Shown one piece after another: positions 1 through 13,206 of a stretch of 64,000 bases of DNA. Position numbers and translations under genes: made by a program. The first letter of the stretch is position 1, and each line of letters opens with the position of its first letter. The stretch covers positions 48,357,665-48,421,664 of the forward strand of contig OX419757.1 of assembly GCA_948567375.1 (NCBI GenBank). The letters are read 5' to 3'. The notes under the pieces are model-generated. The model had not been told where the DNA came from. It did no database searches and worked only from the letters and a program-made list of their open reading frames with translations. The DNA is from Lunularia cruciata. Its lineage: Eukaryota; Streptophyta; Marchantiopsida; Lunulariales; Lunulariaceae.

Positions 1-23
1 CCGTAAGGGATCAACATACGTAC

Positions 24-3000
24 TTCACACAAAGTCAAACCCCCGATTCTGGAGACTGATCCTCGGAATGCAGTATCGACGACATCTTCACCTAGCCCAT
101 AAATTTCAAAAATCTGTGCTCCACAGTAACTGTGTAATACACATAAACGATACGAATTAAGGGAGCACGATGCTGATTGTAAATCAATACAAATATTCTC
201 TTCCACACTAGATCACGTCCAAGGGCTTGGCATCCAAGAAGTCATAGCTATAATCGTGAAAATCGTGGCTTGCCAGGAGCATCCAGATTGTTGTAGAAGT
301 GGTGCCATTTGAGAAGAATACCGGACCTTGAGAGCAGAGATATTCCCATTTTAGAGAGGATTTTCAGGAGACCAGCTTTCACAGCCTGCGCACCACCTTC
401 CCAATTAGTAAGGAATACCACCAAAGCTCATTCCAAATTAACGCTGTACGCACAGGGTCTCACGATTAGTGCTGTGCTTCCAATTGTCCCTCTCTAAGTT
501 TTATATACGGTGAACTAATTGACCAAGACTAACGACATCCTACATGTTGCCACCATTGATCTCGCCCAGGGACGATCACCCGAATGCAATACAACACTAC
601 TATAACAAAGACTCGAAGATATCGTCCAAAGAAGAGATAAAAGAGAATGATTATGCTAATTAATGCTTCTTAGTTTTTCCAGTATTCCAAGAAGAAACAG
701 ACCTCCAAACGGAAACCAAGCTAGCACATAAAAGAGGTTGCATTACCTTGCGGAAGTTGTTTTGAGTTTGCTCAACAGTAGTCGACGGAATTTTCCCATT
801 CTTCATTAAGGCCACTGTTTTGGTGCTTGAACGCCATTGTCGACAAGTCTCAAGTGCCAAGTAAGGGCACACGGCACTGTCAAAGAAGAGTCATAGGTCC
901 GAATGAAGTCAGCAACTATAGAGAGTAAAAATACAAGACAATTCACATTCCGAGGAACTGCAAATCTATGCAGCAACTATAGAGGGGTACAAATATAACG
1001 CAGCTCCACACTTCGAAGAAGGGCAGCACCGATCGATAACGCGTTCCTTCGAAGTAAGTTGCTCGCGGTCTATACATGTTACGCTAAATCTTTAAACGTG
1101 ACTGATGACATGTGAAGAAGCTCGGGTGGGCAATTAGCATATAGAAATGATAAAAAGAGGGGAGTAGTGAACGTCTACTAATATTGCAGTGCATTTAGAA
1201 AGGCTGAAGCATACCTAGCCCCGTAACCAATGAGACATGCGAAGTGATGAGTACTGAAACACTGCGCAGTTTCAGCAATTATGGATGCTGATAGCCGCAG
1301 ACCGTTCTGAATGAGATGATGATGCACTGCCCCAACCGCCAACAAAATAGGAATAGCTGGGCGATTTGCTTCCTACATAGAAGAAGATTTGTACGCCTTC
1401 TCAGGTTACATATTCTGTGAACATTTACTGACCACACCAACCCAAAATATACTTTCACCTCTTCATTTCTTTTAGCGCCCAATATCACTCCGGTTGAAAT
1501 GAGAATACGATGTGACAGTTTGTCTCACGCACTCCCTCGTTGTAAATTTCACTTTTACTTTTACATGCAAACAGATTGTATTGAGCAACACGTTTCCTCG
1601 CACACTGTATGCATAATACCACAAATCCAGGCAACTTGAATGAAGTTGGAACAGATAGATCCGCACCAATGACGTCGCTTCACTTGCTAGATCAATCTCT
1701 ACGAATACAAGGGGCAGAGACATCAATCTGCACCATAGAAGTAGCAGATACGCATCTCTCTCGCTGAACATCTCTCATATTATGACGATATTAAAGACAC
1801 ATATTGGAAGACAAAACACAATGGGTGGGGGTTTCTGAATTACCATGTCATCACTCCGATCGCTAAGAATCAGAAGTTGAGATCCAGCACGAACGGCTTC
1901 ATCTGCAGCTTCGCATAGATTCTCTAAGGCCTTCTCCAAAGATCCCTCGATGCCCTTGCTGATGTCAAAAAAGATAGGGAGAGTAGAAGACTGGAAAATA
2001 GGGTCCCCTTCCAGTGACTCCAACTCACTTTCACATAGGAAAGGACTTGACAAGATCATCTGCCAGATCAAACCCCAGCTTTAGTCATTTGGACACCTCA
2101 TGTGGAGATAATATTATTTAGCACACAAACCTGCTGAGACGAATCTACCTATTCTGCTCGACTTTAGGAGGTAGGTCATCGCTGATATCTGCAGAACCTT
2201 AAGGCTGACAAATATGTTGACAGCACAGTCAGTAAGAAATGTTTCTTTTTCAACTTTATGGGAAAAGACAGTGAATATTGAAGTTGCATAATCCGTGAGC
2301 AGCTGGACCTGCATAGTCCAAGCTCCGTCCTTACAACTTCTATGTGTATGCACACAAAGGTGTTTCGCTTTACCTGCCGTAATACAAAACTTTTGATTTG
2401 CAAAGTGAATATCAGTATACCTGTTCGGCGTTCTTCGGTCCAGCTACCAGTAGATTTTCGCGCTTCCCAATATTCACTTCCAAAGACATTACCAGCCCCT
2501 CTCGCAGAGGATCAATGGCTGGATTGGTTACCTGAGCACAAAGTATCACAGAGAAAAGGCTCGTTAGTCCCCCACACCTGTCTTTAGTGAGATTTGGATG
2601 CTGCTCTAGCTTAGTTGCCAAAATTTGCCTTTGTGGTTTTATCGCTACATTGGTTCTCTTACGGTGTCACCTCTTATTATACTACCCTGTTTATTTCACT
2701 CGAGCCTATTCGACTGCATGGTATAGCACGGTAATAATAAAGGCAATTCGGTTCGTAAGCATACCTGTGCGAACCGTTGCTTGAAGTAATCATATAACAT
2801 GTGCCCTCTTTGAGACAAGACGGCGAGCGGAATGTCATCACCCATACAAAAGGTTGGTTCTTTTCCTTGCGACGCCATGTTCTCAATTACCATTTGCACA
2901 TCTTCAAAAGAGTAACCAAAAGCCCTGCACGCCGAAAACCAGGGGCCCAGCATGTAAGAAAGAAAACTCCTCCTCCGTCAACTCGCACACGACACCGAAG

Positions 3001-6000
3001 TTGCTAAACGTAGTTGTGAGCGTTCACGTTTGCTTCAACTTTGAGTGGCCCCAAGAGCTCCTCCTGCATAGGTGCTGGCGCCCATACGAGATAAGAGTAG
3101 AGAGGCCAATCAAGGGAAAATGACCCCCTGTGACACTGATCTAAGTTGAATTTTGAGTCATGACTTACTGCTGACGTCTCATCAGACTTTCGGAGTCCAT
3201 TTGTGTCGAGCTCAAAAAGTTTGAGGTTTGCAGAGTGCGACTCCCTTCATCTAACCATTTCCGGTAAGGTTTGGCGCTGGCGACGCGCTTCTTCACTGCA
3301 GTATTTTCAAAGACCTGAGTGGGCCACGCGCGTTCCAACATATTACTTTGACTGTGGCAGACTTGCACAGACGTTTTTGTGTAAGTCCGTCTGAGATTGC
3401 CACAGATAATATCCACAAACTTCCAGACATAAGTAATGAACGTGGGCATTAAGATTGAACCTCAAGATTAGACCATACCTCTCCTGTCTCCAAGTTGACC
3501 GATATCATCATACCAGGGCCCAATCGGCCTTTCATAATGACATTTTCTTCGTCCGAGTGGAGTACTCCCACCTGCTCTCGTCCCACAATTTCCACGTCTA
3601 CTACTTCAACCACTGAAACTATTGACGGTCAATGATCTTCAATTTCCTACGGACATAACAGCTATCGTAAACTAAGCTTTTGAGGAGACTCCCGGTCCTG
3701 AAGGACAGTTGTGTGTAATCACATCAACCAATACCCACTGGAGAAAAGCAAACCTTACATGATGCAGAAACTAATATCTACCGAGAACAGAAAATCTTCG
3801 GAAAACCCTGAGAACATGTCATGTACATGGGCTATCTTATAATTCGAACTAGGCTGAGCTACACTGAATGTTGAAGAGTAAAGAACGCAGGACCTCAGAC
3901 GCAACGTATAGCATATCGTTATCCGTACGCCAATAACGTGCAGGTCGCAGACCATTCCGGTCAAGGCAAGCTCCAACAGTCCTCCCGTCGCTGCATCCCA
4001 AACCTCCAACTTGTGAGTACCAAGGTGCCCTTTGTTAATATCATCCGATTCACAACCCCATGCCAACTGACGACTGTCATTCAGCCCGATTGCCACACAT
4101 TTTACGTTAGTTCTAAAAAGGACAATACTCAAGTGGGGAATGAACAGGACAAACACCTGAAAAGTAACAGGGCAGGGCCATCCCAAGCCTCCATTTGCCC
4201 TTTGTAATAATCGTAGAAGTCCTTTACCTGGAGTCACAAGTCCCATAATTATTAAGTTTGGGAGCCTATCCAAGAGGGAAAGGTTTCAATGATTCACCAG
4301 TCCAAGAAGTAAAGAAAGCGGGTGAGTGAGATGCATTCGTTCAACCGAGACAGGGAAGAGAAAACATTATGTTGTATACATCCAAAGTCTTCATGCAAAC
4401 AGTGGAACCCTTCAAAGAGTTCTCGAATTTCTAGATACGAAAGCGTACCGCTCTGACATCTAAACCTGATGCTTGTACTGGGCACCCACTGAATAAATAT
4501 TGAAGGAAGTCTCAGAGCACACTAACAGAGTCACTTCCAGCAAATTCCGAGCAATGCTGCTTAATACAATCTTCAAGCCGTACAACATCTACTTCTCGTG
4601 TAAAGTTAAAAAAATAAATCTCCACTTGGCATCATCGGGAATATTCAAATGAGAATTACCTCTGGATATTTGATATCAAGGGTGGGATGATTCTTGTAAG
4701 CTTCTGGAACAAGAATCATCATGGACTCCTCGGGGCTGCGCCCACTTCTAATCAGCAACTGCTCAGGGACAGTTCAAAATACGATAATCAGCACAAGTGT
4801 TGACATATAGAGAATAAAACAACAAGAACTTATAGCTTGTAGCTTAAGTCAAGAGTTGGCGACCGTTTTGTCGTTTTGAGCGGCAACGCTTTCAGCGGAA
4901 AAGAGAACTATGATTGTAGCAGCAACAACAACACGTTGCTGTAAGTGAATCGTTCAATGTGTGTGTTCAACGGTAAGCGATATCAAACCCACTATATTCA
5001 CCTCCAAATTTCTTTCGACAACAAACCTGCACAGTACAACGCTGGAGCGAAATGACAACTCTAATTTCTCCAGCAGAAATGACCATTCCTTAGACAAACC
5101 TCTGCGGTGATATCCAAATTAGCTGAATCGGATGCTCTAGCGTTACCAATAGGTCTAATGTCCTCTTCTCTCCCATGCCACACAGGGCTGTACATTGTCG
5201 CTTCCCGTGATGTCATCCAATTCAGATTACCCTGCACATGTCGACAGCTTCAAATAAGTTGTCCATCCTTGTGAAGCCCTCGGCAGCGACAAGAACAAAA
5301 ACAGCAGAAACACTTCCGAACAGCTGCTCGATGAAGAAATCACAGGCTCCGCTCACTAAATCTGACTAAAAGACGGTATCGACGACGTGAAACTACAGCC
5401 AATATTCAATTTTCTTCGACACGTCACATATGTCCAACGCCGGGGGCACTGCTTACGAATAAGAATACCTTAGGTAAAAACCTTTCCTCGAGAAATTAAA
5501 CGAGTAGAAAGCAGAAAGAGACTAAATAATCATACCTGAAGAGTGTTAATCTCCCCATTGTGCCCTAAGAACCTCATTGGTTGAGCAAGAGGCCACCTTG
5601 GGTTCGTGTTGGTGCTGAAGCGTCGGTGATAAATAGCAAAAGGGGACTTGTACAACTCATTTTGTAAATCCAAGTAAAACTCTCCTAGAACTTCTGATCG
5701 CAGCATCCCTTTGTAGACAATAGTTTGGCTAGATAACGAGCAAAAGTATGTCTCCTCGCCCCATGGTTCAGTTAAAGATAACTTCTCTAAGAGCTTACGT
5801 GTAATGTACAGCTCTCTTTCAATGTCTTCTACAGATTCTTCTGCCGCCACCTTCACAAACACCTGTTGTATGCTTGGCATAGTCTGCTTGGCATAATAGC
5901 CAACCACTGCCTCGTTATATGGTACCGATCTCCAACCTAGAATTTCTAGTTTCTCCCCGGCGAACACTTTCTCCATTGCTGGAACAAAGGAAAGAGCGAC

Positions 6001-7702
6001 ATTAGACCAATATCAATGCCATGCATCTCGCGTATTCACACGCCTCTAATCCAGATAACTATTTTCGCAGGTGTTCAATCGAGATTTCGTATTTTTCAGA
6101 TAGAAAAGAGGAATGCTATCATCTTGGGGATCCTTGGTAACAAACATATCGCTCCTTAGAACTACGACCGATTTTACTCATGAGAGTTCTTACCAACCTC
6201 TCAATGTCCCACTCGAGATGTCGGGCACATAGGTTATAGCAGGTAACTATCGTCACAAGAAAGACAAGGAAATGACTACAACTGGTCCTTCAGTGTGAAA
6301 CCCGGACGGATGACCCTGAAGGTGTTTCTAAAACATTCGGCTGTTTAGTTGAGCAGCAGGTCCAACAAACAGCCTTAGTTATATCCTAAGCGAGTTGCTT
6401 TTCTGAGCAGACTCTAATTCTCTTCAAATTTACGAAAGACACCGATGAAAATGGACGATATTTCAATTTCGACTCCAACTTATCTGGAAAGAATTTATAA
6501 ACTACAACTTCTATACACAGGACGATGTCGACATTGGCAGAGAAATTCAGATCGTACGGAACTGTACTTTCCACGACGGGAGATTCAAACATGTCGTTGA
6601 GCTTGGTAACGGATGGCACCTAGCATTCTCCCCAAATAATAAACTTCCGTCTCCATGTGACCACACAGAGCACAGCAATGCGGTCCTACAGGCGAAAGAC
6701 AATAAGTCTACAGCTAAACTGAAGTGCAGATCAAGGTTACAGCATCTACCTGCTAAGGCAGCAGATTGTAGATGCTCATCCTGTGGAAGAAACACCATTC
6801 CTACGGCAACCTTGTCACCACTGATGGGAGGTAATCCCTTCTCTGCGAACCAGTGGTCGAACAGCTCCCATGGAATTTTTGTCATAACTCCGGCACCATC
6901 TCCTGAATCGTTATCCGCTCCACATCCTCCCCTGTGTTCCATACAACTAAGGGCAGAAAGTGCATCCTGTACGACTTCGAATGTTGCCTTATTTTTCAAA
7001 TTGGCTATGAAACCAACTCCGCAAGCATCTCGTTCTGCCAGAATATCCTCCATGTTTGCGACCTGGCTCATATACAGAAGGGTTAAAGGGTGGTAGGGAG
7101 AGTATCGTCAGATCTACCCCTGAAAATTGGAGAACACTTCCTACAAACATTTTGACGTGGCATCGATTGAATCTAAGCTGTTATACGTGAAGATTCCTGG
7201 TGTTATACAAGAAAGGCAGGTCTCCTATTTGATACATTGTAAAGAGTAGAATGTTCGGCCCATGTGGAATTATGGGTGCAGAAAAGGTGCAAGGGTACAT
7301 TTGAAGGTCTACGCATCTTCAGGCGTACCCGTTTTCACCATATATCAGGGAAGCAAGAAGTACCTTATAAGTTTTCTCTGCGGGGGCGACAGCTCCAACT
7401 CCATTGACCAGCGATGCGCAAGCTTGCTTCCAATTGTAAGGTCCACCATTCTTTCCCTGAACATTATTCTCATGCCTTCGTTTAAATTGAGGCACAATTC
7501 TGAGCTTGGAAGATCCATGGAGACCATCGAAGGCCGGAATTCTCAACCTATCCTTGTGCGCATCGTTAACAACATTGGTTACAGGGCAGGCATTCCGAAC
7601 CCCGACACCAAATGAATGTTGGGAAGAAGTTGGCAGACTCGACAAAGAATCACTAGAAGTTCTTGCGGTAAGTGTTGGTGTGATATAGCTGGCTAACGCC
7701 AT
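24..7702 (-). CDS. GLU: Ferredoxin-dependent glutamate synthase, plastid (5' part, 16 exons)
   Basis: Fd-GOGAT makes two glutamates from glutamine and 2-oxoglutarate with reduced ferredoxin in the chloroplast stroma. Exons on the minus strand, read from the homologous protein and GT/AG borders: 7702-7364, 7062-6750, 5978-5536, 5231-5100, 4758-4660, 4227-4157, 3990-3894, 3571-3479, 3314-3169, 2924-2765, 2531-2421, 2059-1844, 1372-1215, 876-747, 385-327, 129-24. All phases match and no stop occurs in the 891 joined codons. Visible motifs: ERDACGVGF with the nucleophile Cys127, [37 protein letters not shown] (residues 357-362), [21 protein letters not shown], then the central domain with [37 protein letters not shown] and [13 protein letters not shown]. 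The FMN/2-oxoglutarate domain and 3Fe-4S region (about 700 residues) lie beyond the left edge. The donors of exons 7 and 15 begin GTCC, which is unusual. An NADH-GOGAT is less likely on sequence similarity. Chosen start: ATGGCG at 7702, followed by a Ser/Thr-rich leader. Confidence 0.95.
6750..7062 (-). other. Fd-GOGAT exon 2: start of the mature glutaminase domain
   Basis: The exon starts at the acceptor CCAG|GTCGCA, which alone keeps phase 0 with exon 1 and gives [19 protein letters not shown]. The Cys in ACGVGF is the N-terminal nucleophile of class II glutamine amidotransferases after processing. The exon ends TTAGCAG|GTAGATG and joins exon 3 (CA|ATGGAG) as Leu-Ala-Ala-Met-Glu. A competing AG six bases upstream (ATGAG|C) would break the frame. 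Confidence 0.88.
7364..7702 (-). other. Fd-GOGAT exon 1: transit peptide and propeptide
   Basis: This exon encodes 113 residues starting [20 protein letters not shown], rich in Ser, Thr and Ala and poor in acidic residues, as in chloroplast transit peptides. It ends in phase 0 at AAG|GTACTT (donor GT at 7363-7362). With 13 further residues from exon 2 it makes a 126-residue leader removed before Cys127. The leader sequence itself is not conserved and I infer it from position and composition. Confidence 0.8.
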
Positions 7703-8750
7703 CGTAGGCCAAGCCGATACTACTTCTTACGCGTCAAATAAATTATTCACCAGGAGCTCACTGGCACGACGGGTGACAGAATCACGGACGACAATCCGCC
7801 ACTTCTGCTTCCCTCGATGTTTCTTGCTCCGGCATCCGCATCTGCTTCCCAAACAGCAGGATCCCCCACTTCTCGCCTCTCCTCTCTCCTCAATCCCTGA
7901 AGTCGAATCAGCGGCAATATACGTACTCTCAATTCCTTGGCCTCTACTGACTGTAGAGAGCAGAAAAGTTCAGACTGAAGGTTCACCTGATGTCCACTGG
8001 TTCTGGTTCGTCCTCACTGGCGTGTGGAGGAGGTCCGACGAAATTCTCCCCAGGTTCCATGTCAGCCTGGTGTGTGAAGCGGAGAATGAGAGTTCCTGGG
8101 AATTGGAACAACTTTTTTATTCCTTTAACCATTTCCCCTGGTGATTATATTTAAAATGTAAGTAAATTCCCTTGACCAGAGCGAGTCACAGCCGCAAATT
8201 TCATGCGCGACACGATAAGCGATTGAATGCCAGTCCCGGATTCCGTAGTCCAGCAACCAGATCCACAGAAAGAGGATTGGAAAGAGGAGAAGGATGTTCT
8301 TCGTCGGCAAAGAGAGAAAGAAAGCCTTCGAGTCCTACGTGGTTGTGGCGGGCAGGTCCCCTACAGGTGGGGCATCTGCACCTAGTCGATCCGCACCACG
8401 TACAGTTCGGGGGCATGGCCAAGTTCAAAGTCTACCACTAGGTGACTTTTGGTGCACTCGGATCTTCTGCGGCTTTTTCACATTTGCAACGGCCACTTCT
8501 GCGAACGGATAGAATAAAGTAAGATAGAAGGTAAATATCAAGTTGAATGTGCCTTCGTGCCAAGATATCTGGATAACACAAATACACTGTACAGTACCCA
8601 CAGGGAATTTCAAGTGTTGTGAATCACATTCATTCAAGGTTCTGCATGAAGAATCTACAGCAGATTGCAATAAGATTGCTTTGCCTTGCCCTTTCACTCT
8701 TCTGACGTCAAGCATCGATGCGCTGAACAAATGACTAAGTTCCCACGTCA
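7703..8750 (-). promoter_or_regulatory. Upstream region of Fd-GOGAT (5' UTR and promoter, extent inferred)
   Basis: This kilobase lies 5' of the GOGAT start codon and shares the more balanced base composition of the gene, unlike the AT-rich DNA beyond it. Short open frames occur on both strands but none resembles a known protein. A weak TATA-like AT stretch lies near 8145-8157. The transcription start cannot be set from sequence. Confidence 0.4.
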
Positions 8751-10881
8751 GCGATTAAGCTCTCCAGTAGTAATAGTAGTGCACTTTCATAGACACCACT
8801 GCTCATAAGCTGAAGCTGAACCTGAACTTCACTGTTTAATTGAATCATTACTGTCTGGATCGATCTCCTGCGACTGGGTTCCTGTAGCAAGTTCTCGGTT
8901 CGATTTTACAATGGTTTACAGAGTTCTGGAGGATCATCCTCTCTAGAACACCTCCACGGTCCATGCATCGTCTTCGAGCGTACCATCTTTTGATTTAAGC
9001 TCAATCCGCCTTACAGAAGGTTTTATCATTTGACAGACTTTGCATTGGTGGATTGACGTGAAGTTTTAGGAGTAGTGCTAGTTGAAGGAGCTACGTATTC
9101 GATTAAAGATTTATAGCAGAGCATTGGTGGCGTAATTATCACCTCAGCACTGTTGTCTGCAACCGTTTTTAATCTTCAATTTGTCTGAAACAGACACTTT
9201 CTTAATTATCACATGAATACATACAACTGAATATTTTTTATGTTCAATGAACTAATATTTTATTACTACTAAATTACATATTACTTATGAATCTTTTAAT
9301 TGTTATATTTTGATCTCACGCTAGAAATTCATACTCGAGATTCAATTTTAGAATAAAATATATAATTTTATGTTCAGGTTTTCATTTTTATTACTCTGAA
9401 TAATTTTAGTACCACTGATAGATTTTATGAATTGTGAGGTGAAATACAAACATTCTCAATATTTGAAAGTATTTGTTGAGATGATTTCAACTGAAATTTA
9501 GATTTTTGTTTATCACATTGAGCTAGACCTTTAAAGGGTGAACATTCTCAAACATACCTATTTGACAATTTACTATCACCGTTAGCAATAATCATGTTTG
9601 GGCTGCTGTAATCTTCTTTTCCAGCATTGTGTCCATAAATCACTGAGCAGCGTCTACATCAAGACGCTCCGCCATAATGCGATTGCAAGACCTATAAAGA
9701 AACACACCGAATAAAATATCAGTACTTATGTTGAGATTCAGTAATTTATCAATTGATAGATATAGAGAGATATGGACTAGTCTAGGTTAAGTATAATCAG
9801 AAATAACAATTCCAAACTATTAGTAAAGTAGTCTTTCTCTTAACTATTATTCATAATATATACTAATTTTCTAACTCGGTGAATTAAATCATTGACTAAG
9901 TTAAAGATTTTTTTGATATTTAAGTTATCGTTAAGTGAATTCTCCGACATTCAAATGAAAATCATAAATTTTAGTTAATAATGATTTGAATAAGAAAATT
10001 ATGTAGCCTAATCAAGGATTGAATTGACCTTTTGTTGATATTTACTATAATCCTACTTTTTGATATCCTTTTCATTTTCCCAATAAAAACATTCAATAAA
10101 AAAAATTTATATGAAATGTCACAACCCATCAAATATTTACGAATTTATTTATTTATATTATTTCTCAAATATACATTGTATAAAAATCGAAACAAAAGGA
10201 ATACAAAAATTCGTAAAAAAATTTAATGACTAAGCCATCGGAATTTAGAATAGCTAATAGGTTTCTAAACTGATTCCATCGAATCATACATTCCGATTTC
10301 TAAATCGGATAATAAAGAGCACCATAGTAATTTTTATCAAGATAACATTTATTAACGTGGAGGATTTCCTAATAACTGCTGAAGTTGGTAGTGACTTCAT
10401 TTCCTCGAAATATCAAACTATAAGTTTCCATAGATTTCAAAATCTGATAATAAAATTACTTTAATAATTTTCATCATTCCAACCCATCAGAATACCATAG
10501 TTTAAGTTTCTAAATTCGATATCTCAAGAAAAGTCTTCAAATTGTTCGCTTCAAACACCGTATCCGTATCCGATTATATCCCGCTTGTTGTCATCAAAGT
10601 TATTCTTGTAGTTGGGAAAATAAAGAGTTCCCAATCCAACCAAGCTAATAGTATTAGATATGTATAAATAACACTATTGATCGTTCTTTCCTATTTACAA
10701 CCTCCAAAATACAATTTCTAATAGAAGTATTCAAAGCATTTACAAGATAAATTTATAACACAAGTATTATAGCATTTCCAAAATGGTATATTTTACTAGT
10801 GAGCTATAACTTTAAAACAAATATTCTAAGTGTTCAAACACTTGGTTAAAGATTTAGGATCTATCATTTAGCTTAAAGGGA
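8751..10881. other. AT-rich intergenic stretch, no gene seen
   Basis: Base composition becomes clearly AT-rich after about 9150. Only short open frames exist, of low complexity (for example 10032-10226, mostly Ile, Phe, Leu and Lys). I see no LTR, RT or host exon here. Confidence 0.5.
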
Positions 10882-11163
10882 GAAAAGGGTGACCGCGTAG
10901 AAAACACGAAGGACGGGAAGACCATCAAGCTGTACAAGGGAGAGACAAAAAAGGTAAAATGGGACTAAACCCCAATAGTGTATATATGAGAAGTCTGCCC
11001 TACTATACCTAATATATCTAAGCTATGCAAGTTGCACTACTACACCTAATATATCTAAGCTATGCAAGTTGTATGGTCTACAAACAAATGGAGCAACCGA
11101 AGAAGCATCACCTAGTGTGATTGCACCAGCCATTGCACTCTATAGAGCAATGGACACACGTTG
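10882..11163 (+). repeat. Dispersed repeat, copy 1 (cut by element 1)
   Basis: The sequence from GACCGCGTAGAAAACACGAA through the TGTACAAGGGAGAGA block and on to CAATGGACACACG recurs reverse-complemented at about 31828-32060, and its left third recurs at 43167-43265. It includes a 37 bp tandem duplication (about 11000-11071, core ACCTAATATATCTAAGC). The copy stops where the LTR of element 1 begins. The element class is unknown; no coding sequence is seen in it. Confidence 0.65.
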
Positions 11164-11588
11164 TGTAACAATATGGAGTTTAGCAACAAAGTTAACTAGG
11201 GATATCAAAGTAGTGAATAGGCCAAATTAGCCTGGAATATTCTAGAAGTATCTAGGAAATTTCTTGGGAAGCTTCCCAACTAGCTTAGCTTGCACTCCAA
11301 GTAAGTAGCTTCTAGAAGGAAGCTTCTAAAAGCTTCTAACTAGCTTAGCTTACAAGCCAAGTAGACAACTTCTAGAATGAAGCTTCTTGAGAAGCTTCTT
11401 GGTTAACTTGAGCCACTCCTAGAAAGTGGCTCAAGGAAGCTTCTTGATAAGCTTCTCAAGAGTCTTGTATGCTCCCTATAAATACCATAACCAAAGCTCA
11501 TGCTAGGCATTTGGAGTTTACCCACATTCAAGTGTACCAATGTGATTTTCCATTCTCTAATTTCTCTACTCGGTCTTGGTCTTTTATA
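11164..11588 (+). repeat. LTR A, 5' LTR of element 1
   Basis: It runs from TGTAACAATATGG to CTTTTATA (CA decayed to TA) and is followed by one base and the primer site. TATAAATA lies at 11477-11484. Upstream are repeated GAAnnTTC or TTCnnGAA modules, for example at 11240-11247, 11256-11263, 11268-11275, 11310-11326, 11370-11386 and 11391-11398. Confidence 0.88.
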
Positions 11589-11589
11589 T

Positions 11590-11601
11590 TGGTATCAGAG
11601 C
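11590..11601 (+). other. Primer binding site, tRNA-iMet type (element 1)
   Basis: TGGTATCAGAGC is the standard complement of the 3' end of plant initiator methionine tRNA, used by many plant LTR retrotransposons. It sits one base after the LTR. Confidence 0.9.
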
Positions 11602-11858
11602 AAGAATGGGATGGATGGAATTTATGGACCACCAAATCCACCTCTACCAAACCATTGGGATTTTTGTATCCAAGTACTACCCAAACATCATTTCACACAA
11701 TTCATAACCTCACGCTTTGGGCAAGATTTCTGCATCCGATCACCTTGTTTGAGGAACCCTCAATACTTTAAGTTGTAACTTATGGAGAAAGGTGGATGTG
11801 TTGCATCTATGTGTTAATAAATTAGATAAATTGGGAGTAATGGGATAAAGTTGTAGCC

Positions 11859-12720
11859 ATGGTGGCAATACTCAACATTATCATTGTTATGTAGCAACAA
11901 ATTGAACACCTTACTTGATTGTTGGATGAACAAGATCATCAATGACAAGAACATGTAGAGCAAGCACCAATTCAAGATGGAGAAGATCAAATCTGATTTC
12001 CAAAACCCAAGGTGTTTGAAGGCAAGAATCTCACGGGCATAGTGGAGAATTTTATATTTGACTGCAAATGTACTTTGAAGCTACCAATCTTCAAGATAAA
12101 TAGAAACAAATTCTCTTGGCTTCTAGCCAATTGGATGGCATGGCTAAAATTTGGTGGCGATTCTGAGTGGAATGAGTTGAATGATAAATTTTTGCACCAA
12201 TCTTGACATGAGCAAAATTCAAGAATGCATTACTTGGGTTGATTTCAAGCTATAAATGTCACACAAGATAAGTTGGCAAAGTTGAAGCAAATTGACTCTA
12301 TAAGGAGCTACATCACCCAATTCCAAAACATCATCATGCTAATCCCAAATATACAAGAAGGCAAAGTTTTGGATTGATTTATGAAGGGCTTGAAGTCATG
12401 AACCAAATTGGAGATGACCATCTAGGAGCCATAAAATGTGGAAGAAGCCATGGAGTTGTTTGAGCACTTTGATTCCTTGGTAGTGACAACTTGGTCTTGA
12501 CCTTGACCTACACAAAACCTACCAATACATTACACATGGGTCGATGAACCGACACCAATGGAGATTGATGTTGTCCAAACAAAGACCACTTGGTACAACG
12601 GATAGAGAAAGATTGCAACAAAATGGTGGTTTTTTTTATTATCACCAAGTTGGACATCACATTGTTGAATGTCTACTTAGGAATTGGCGACCCTAACAAA
12701 TTGCCCAAATGGAGTTTGTG
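11859..12720 (+). pseudogene. gag remnant of element 1
   Basis: The ATG at 11859 matches the gag start of element 2 at 14611, and the downstream sequence is homologous throughout (PKVFEGKNL, then ITQFQN and the region before the zinc knuckle). Many stops and small indels break it. The knuckle region near 12625-12680 still reads FYYHQVGHHIVEC-like, with the first cysteines lost. Confidence 0.7.
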
Positions 12721-12782
12721 GAGCACATTGATCAGGGAAATGAAAAATCCCAATAAGTGATTTTGAGCCGCCTATTGAGAAC

Positions 12783-13091
12783 TTGATTAGTTCCAATGGG
12801 ATTGAAGGCTTGATCTATGCAAGTTTGCTTCACTTGCAAGGTACAATATATGATTGTAGTTGTAGGATTTTGGTTAATTTTGGAAGTTTCAAGAATTGCA
12901 TGTGTATGCAATTAGCAAAGGAATTGAGTATTTCTATCAAGCTAGTAATTGGAAATAAATTGATAATGGCCGATGGTAGAAAGGGTTCTACATTCTGTAC
13001 CTTATATCCCATTACCTTCAAGATTGGGAAGAAATATTTGGAGTGTATGAGGTTTGTAGTGGCACCTCTACACTATGATGTCATTCTATGA
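12783..13091 (+). pseudogene. Retroviral-type aspartic protease remnant (element 1)
   Basis: This frame is homologous to the protease of element 2. The catalytic motif that reads VDSGSSEN there reads VNFGSFKN here, so the active Asp is gone and the enzyme would be dead. The C-terminal HYDVIL motif stops at a TGA instead of continuing DLPW. Confidence 0.8.
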
Positions 13092-13206
13092 CTACCTTGG
13101 CCTAAACATCATAAGGTTTAATTTAATTGGACTTGATGACAAATTCAAGTACAACACCAAGGTAGGAATTTCTGATTAGGTTGTTTGGCACTTTTGAGTA
13201 ATACAT

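Noticed and set aside
3755..4273. A 172-codon minus-strand open frame
   Set aside because: It overlaps Fd-GOGAT exons 6 and 7 in other frames; the conserved protein ([20 protein letters not shown] and [17 protein letters not shown]) is read in different frames with proper splice borders, so this frame is a shadow.
8201..8441. Overlapping frames on both strands upstream of GOGAT
   Set aside because: No motif, no splice support, and they overlap each other; probably 5' UTR or promoter DNA.
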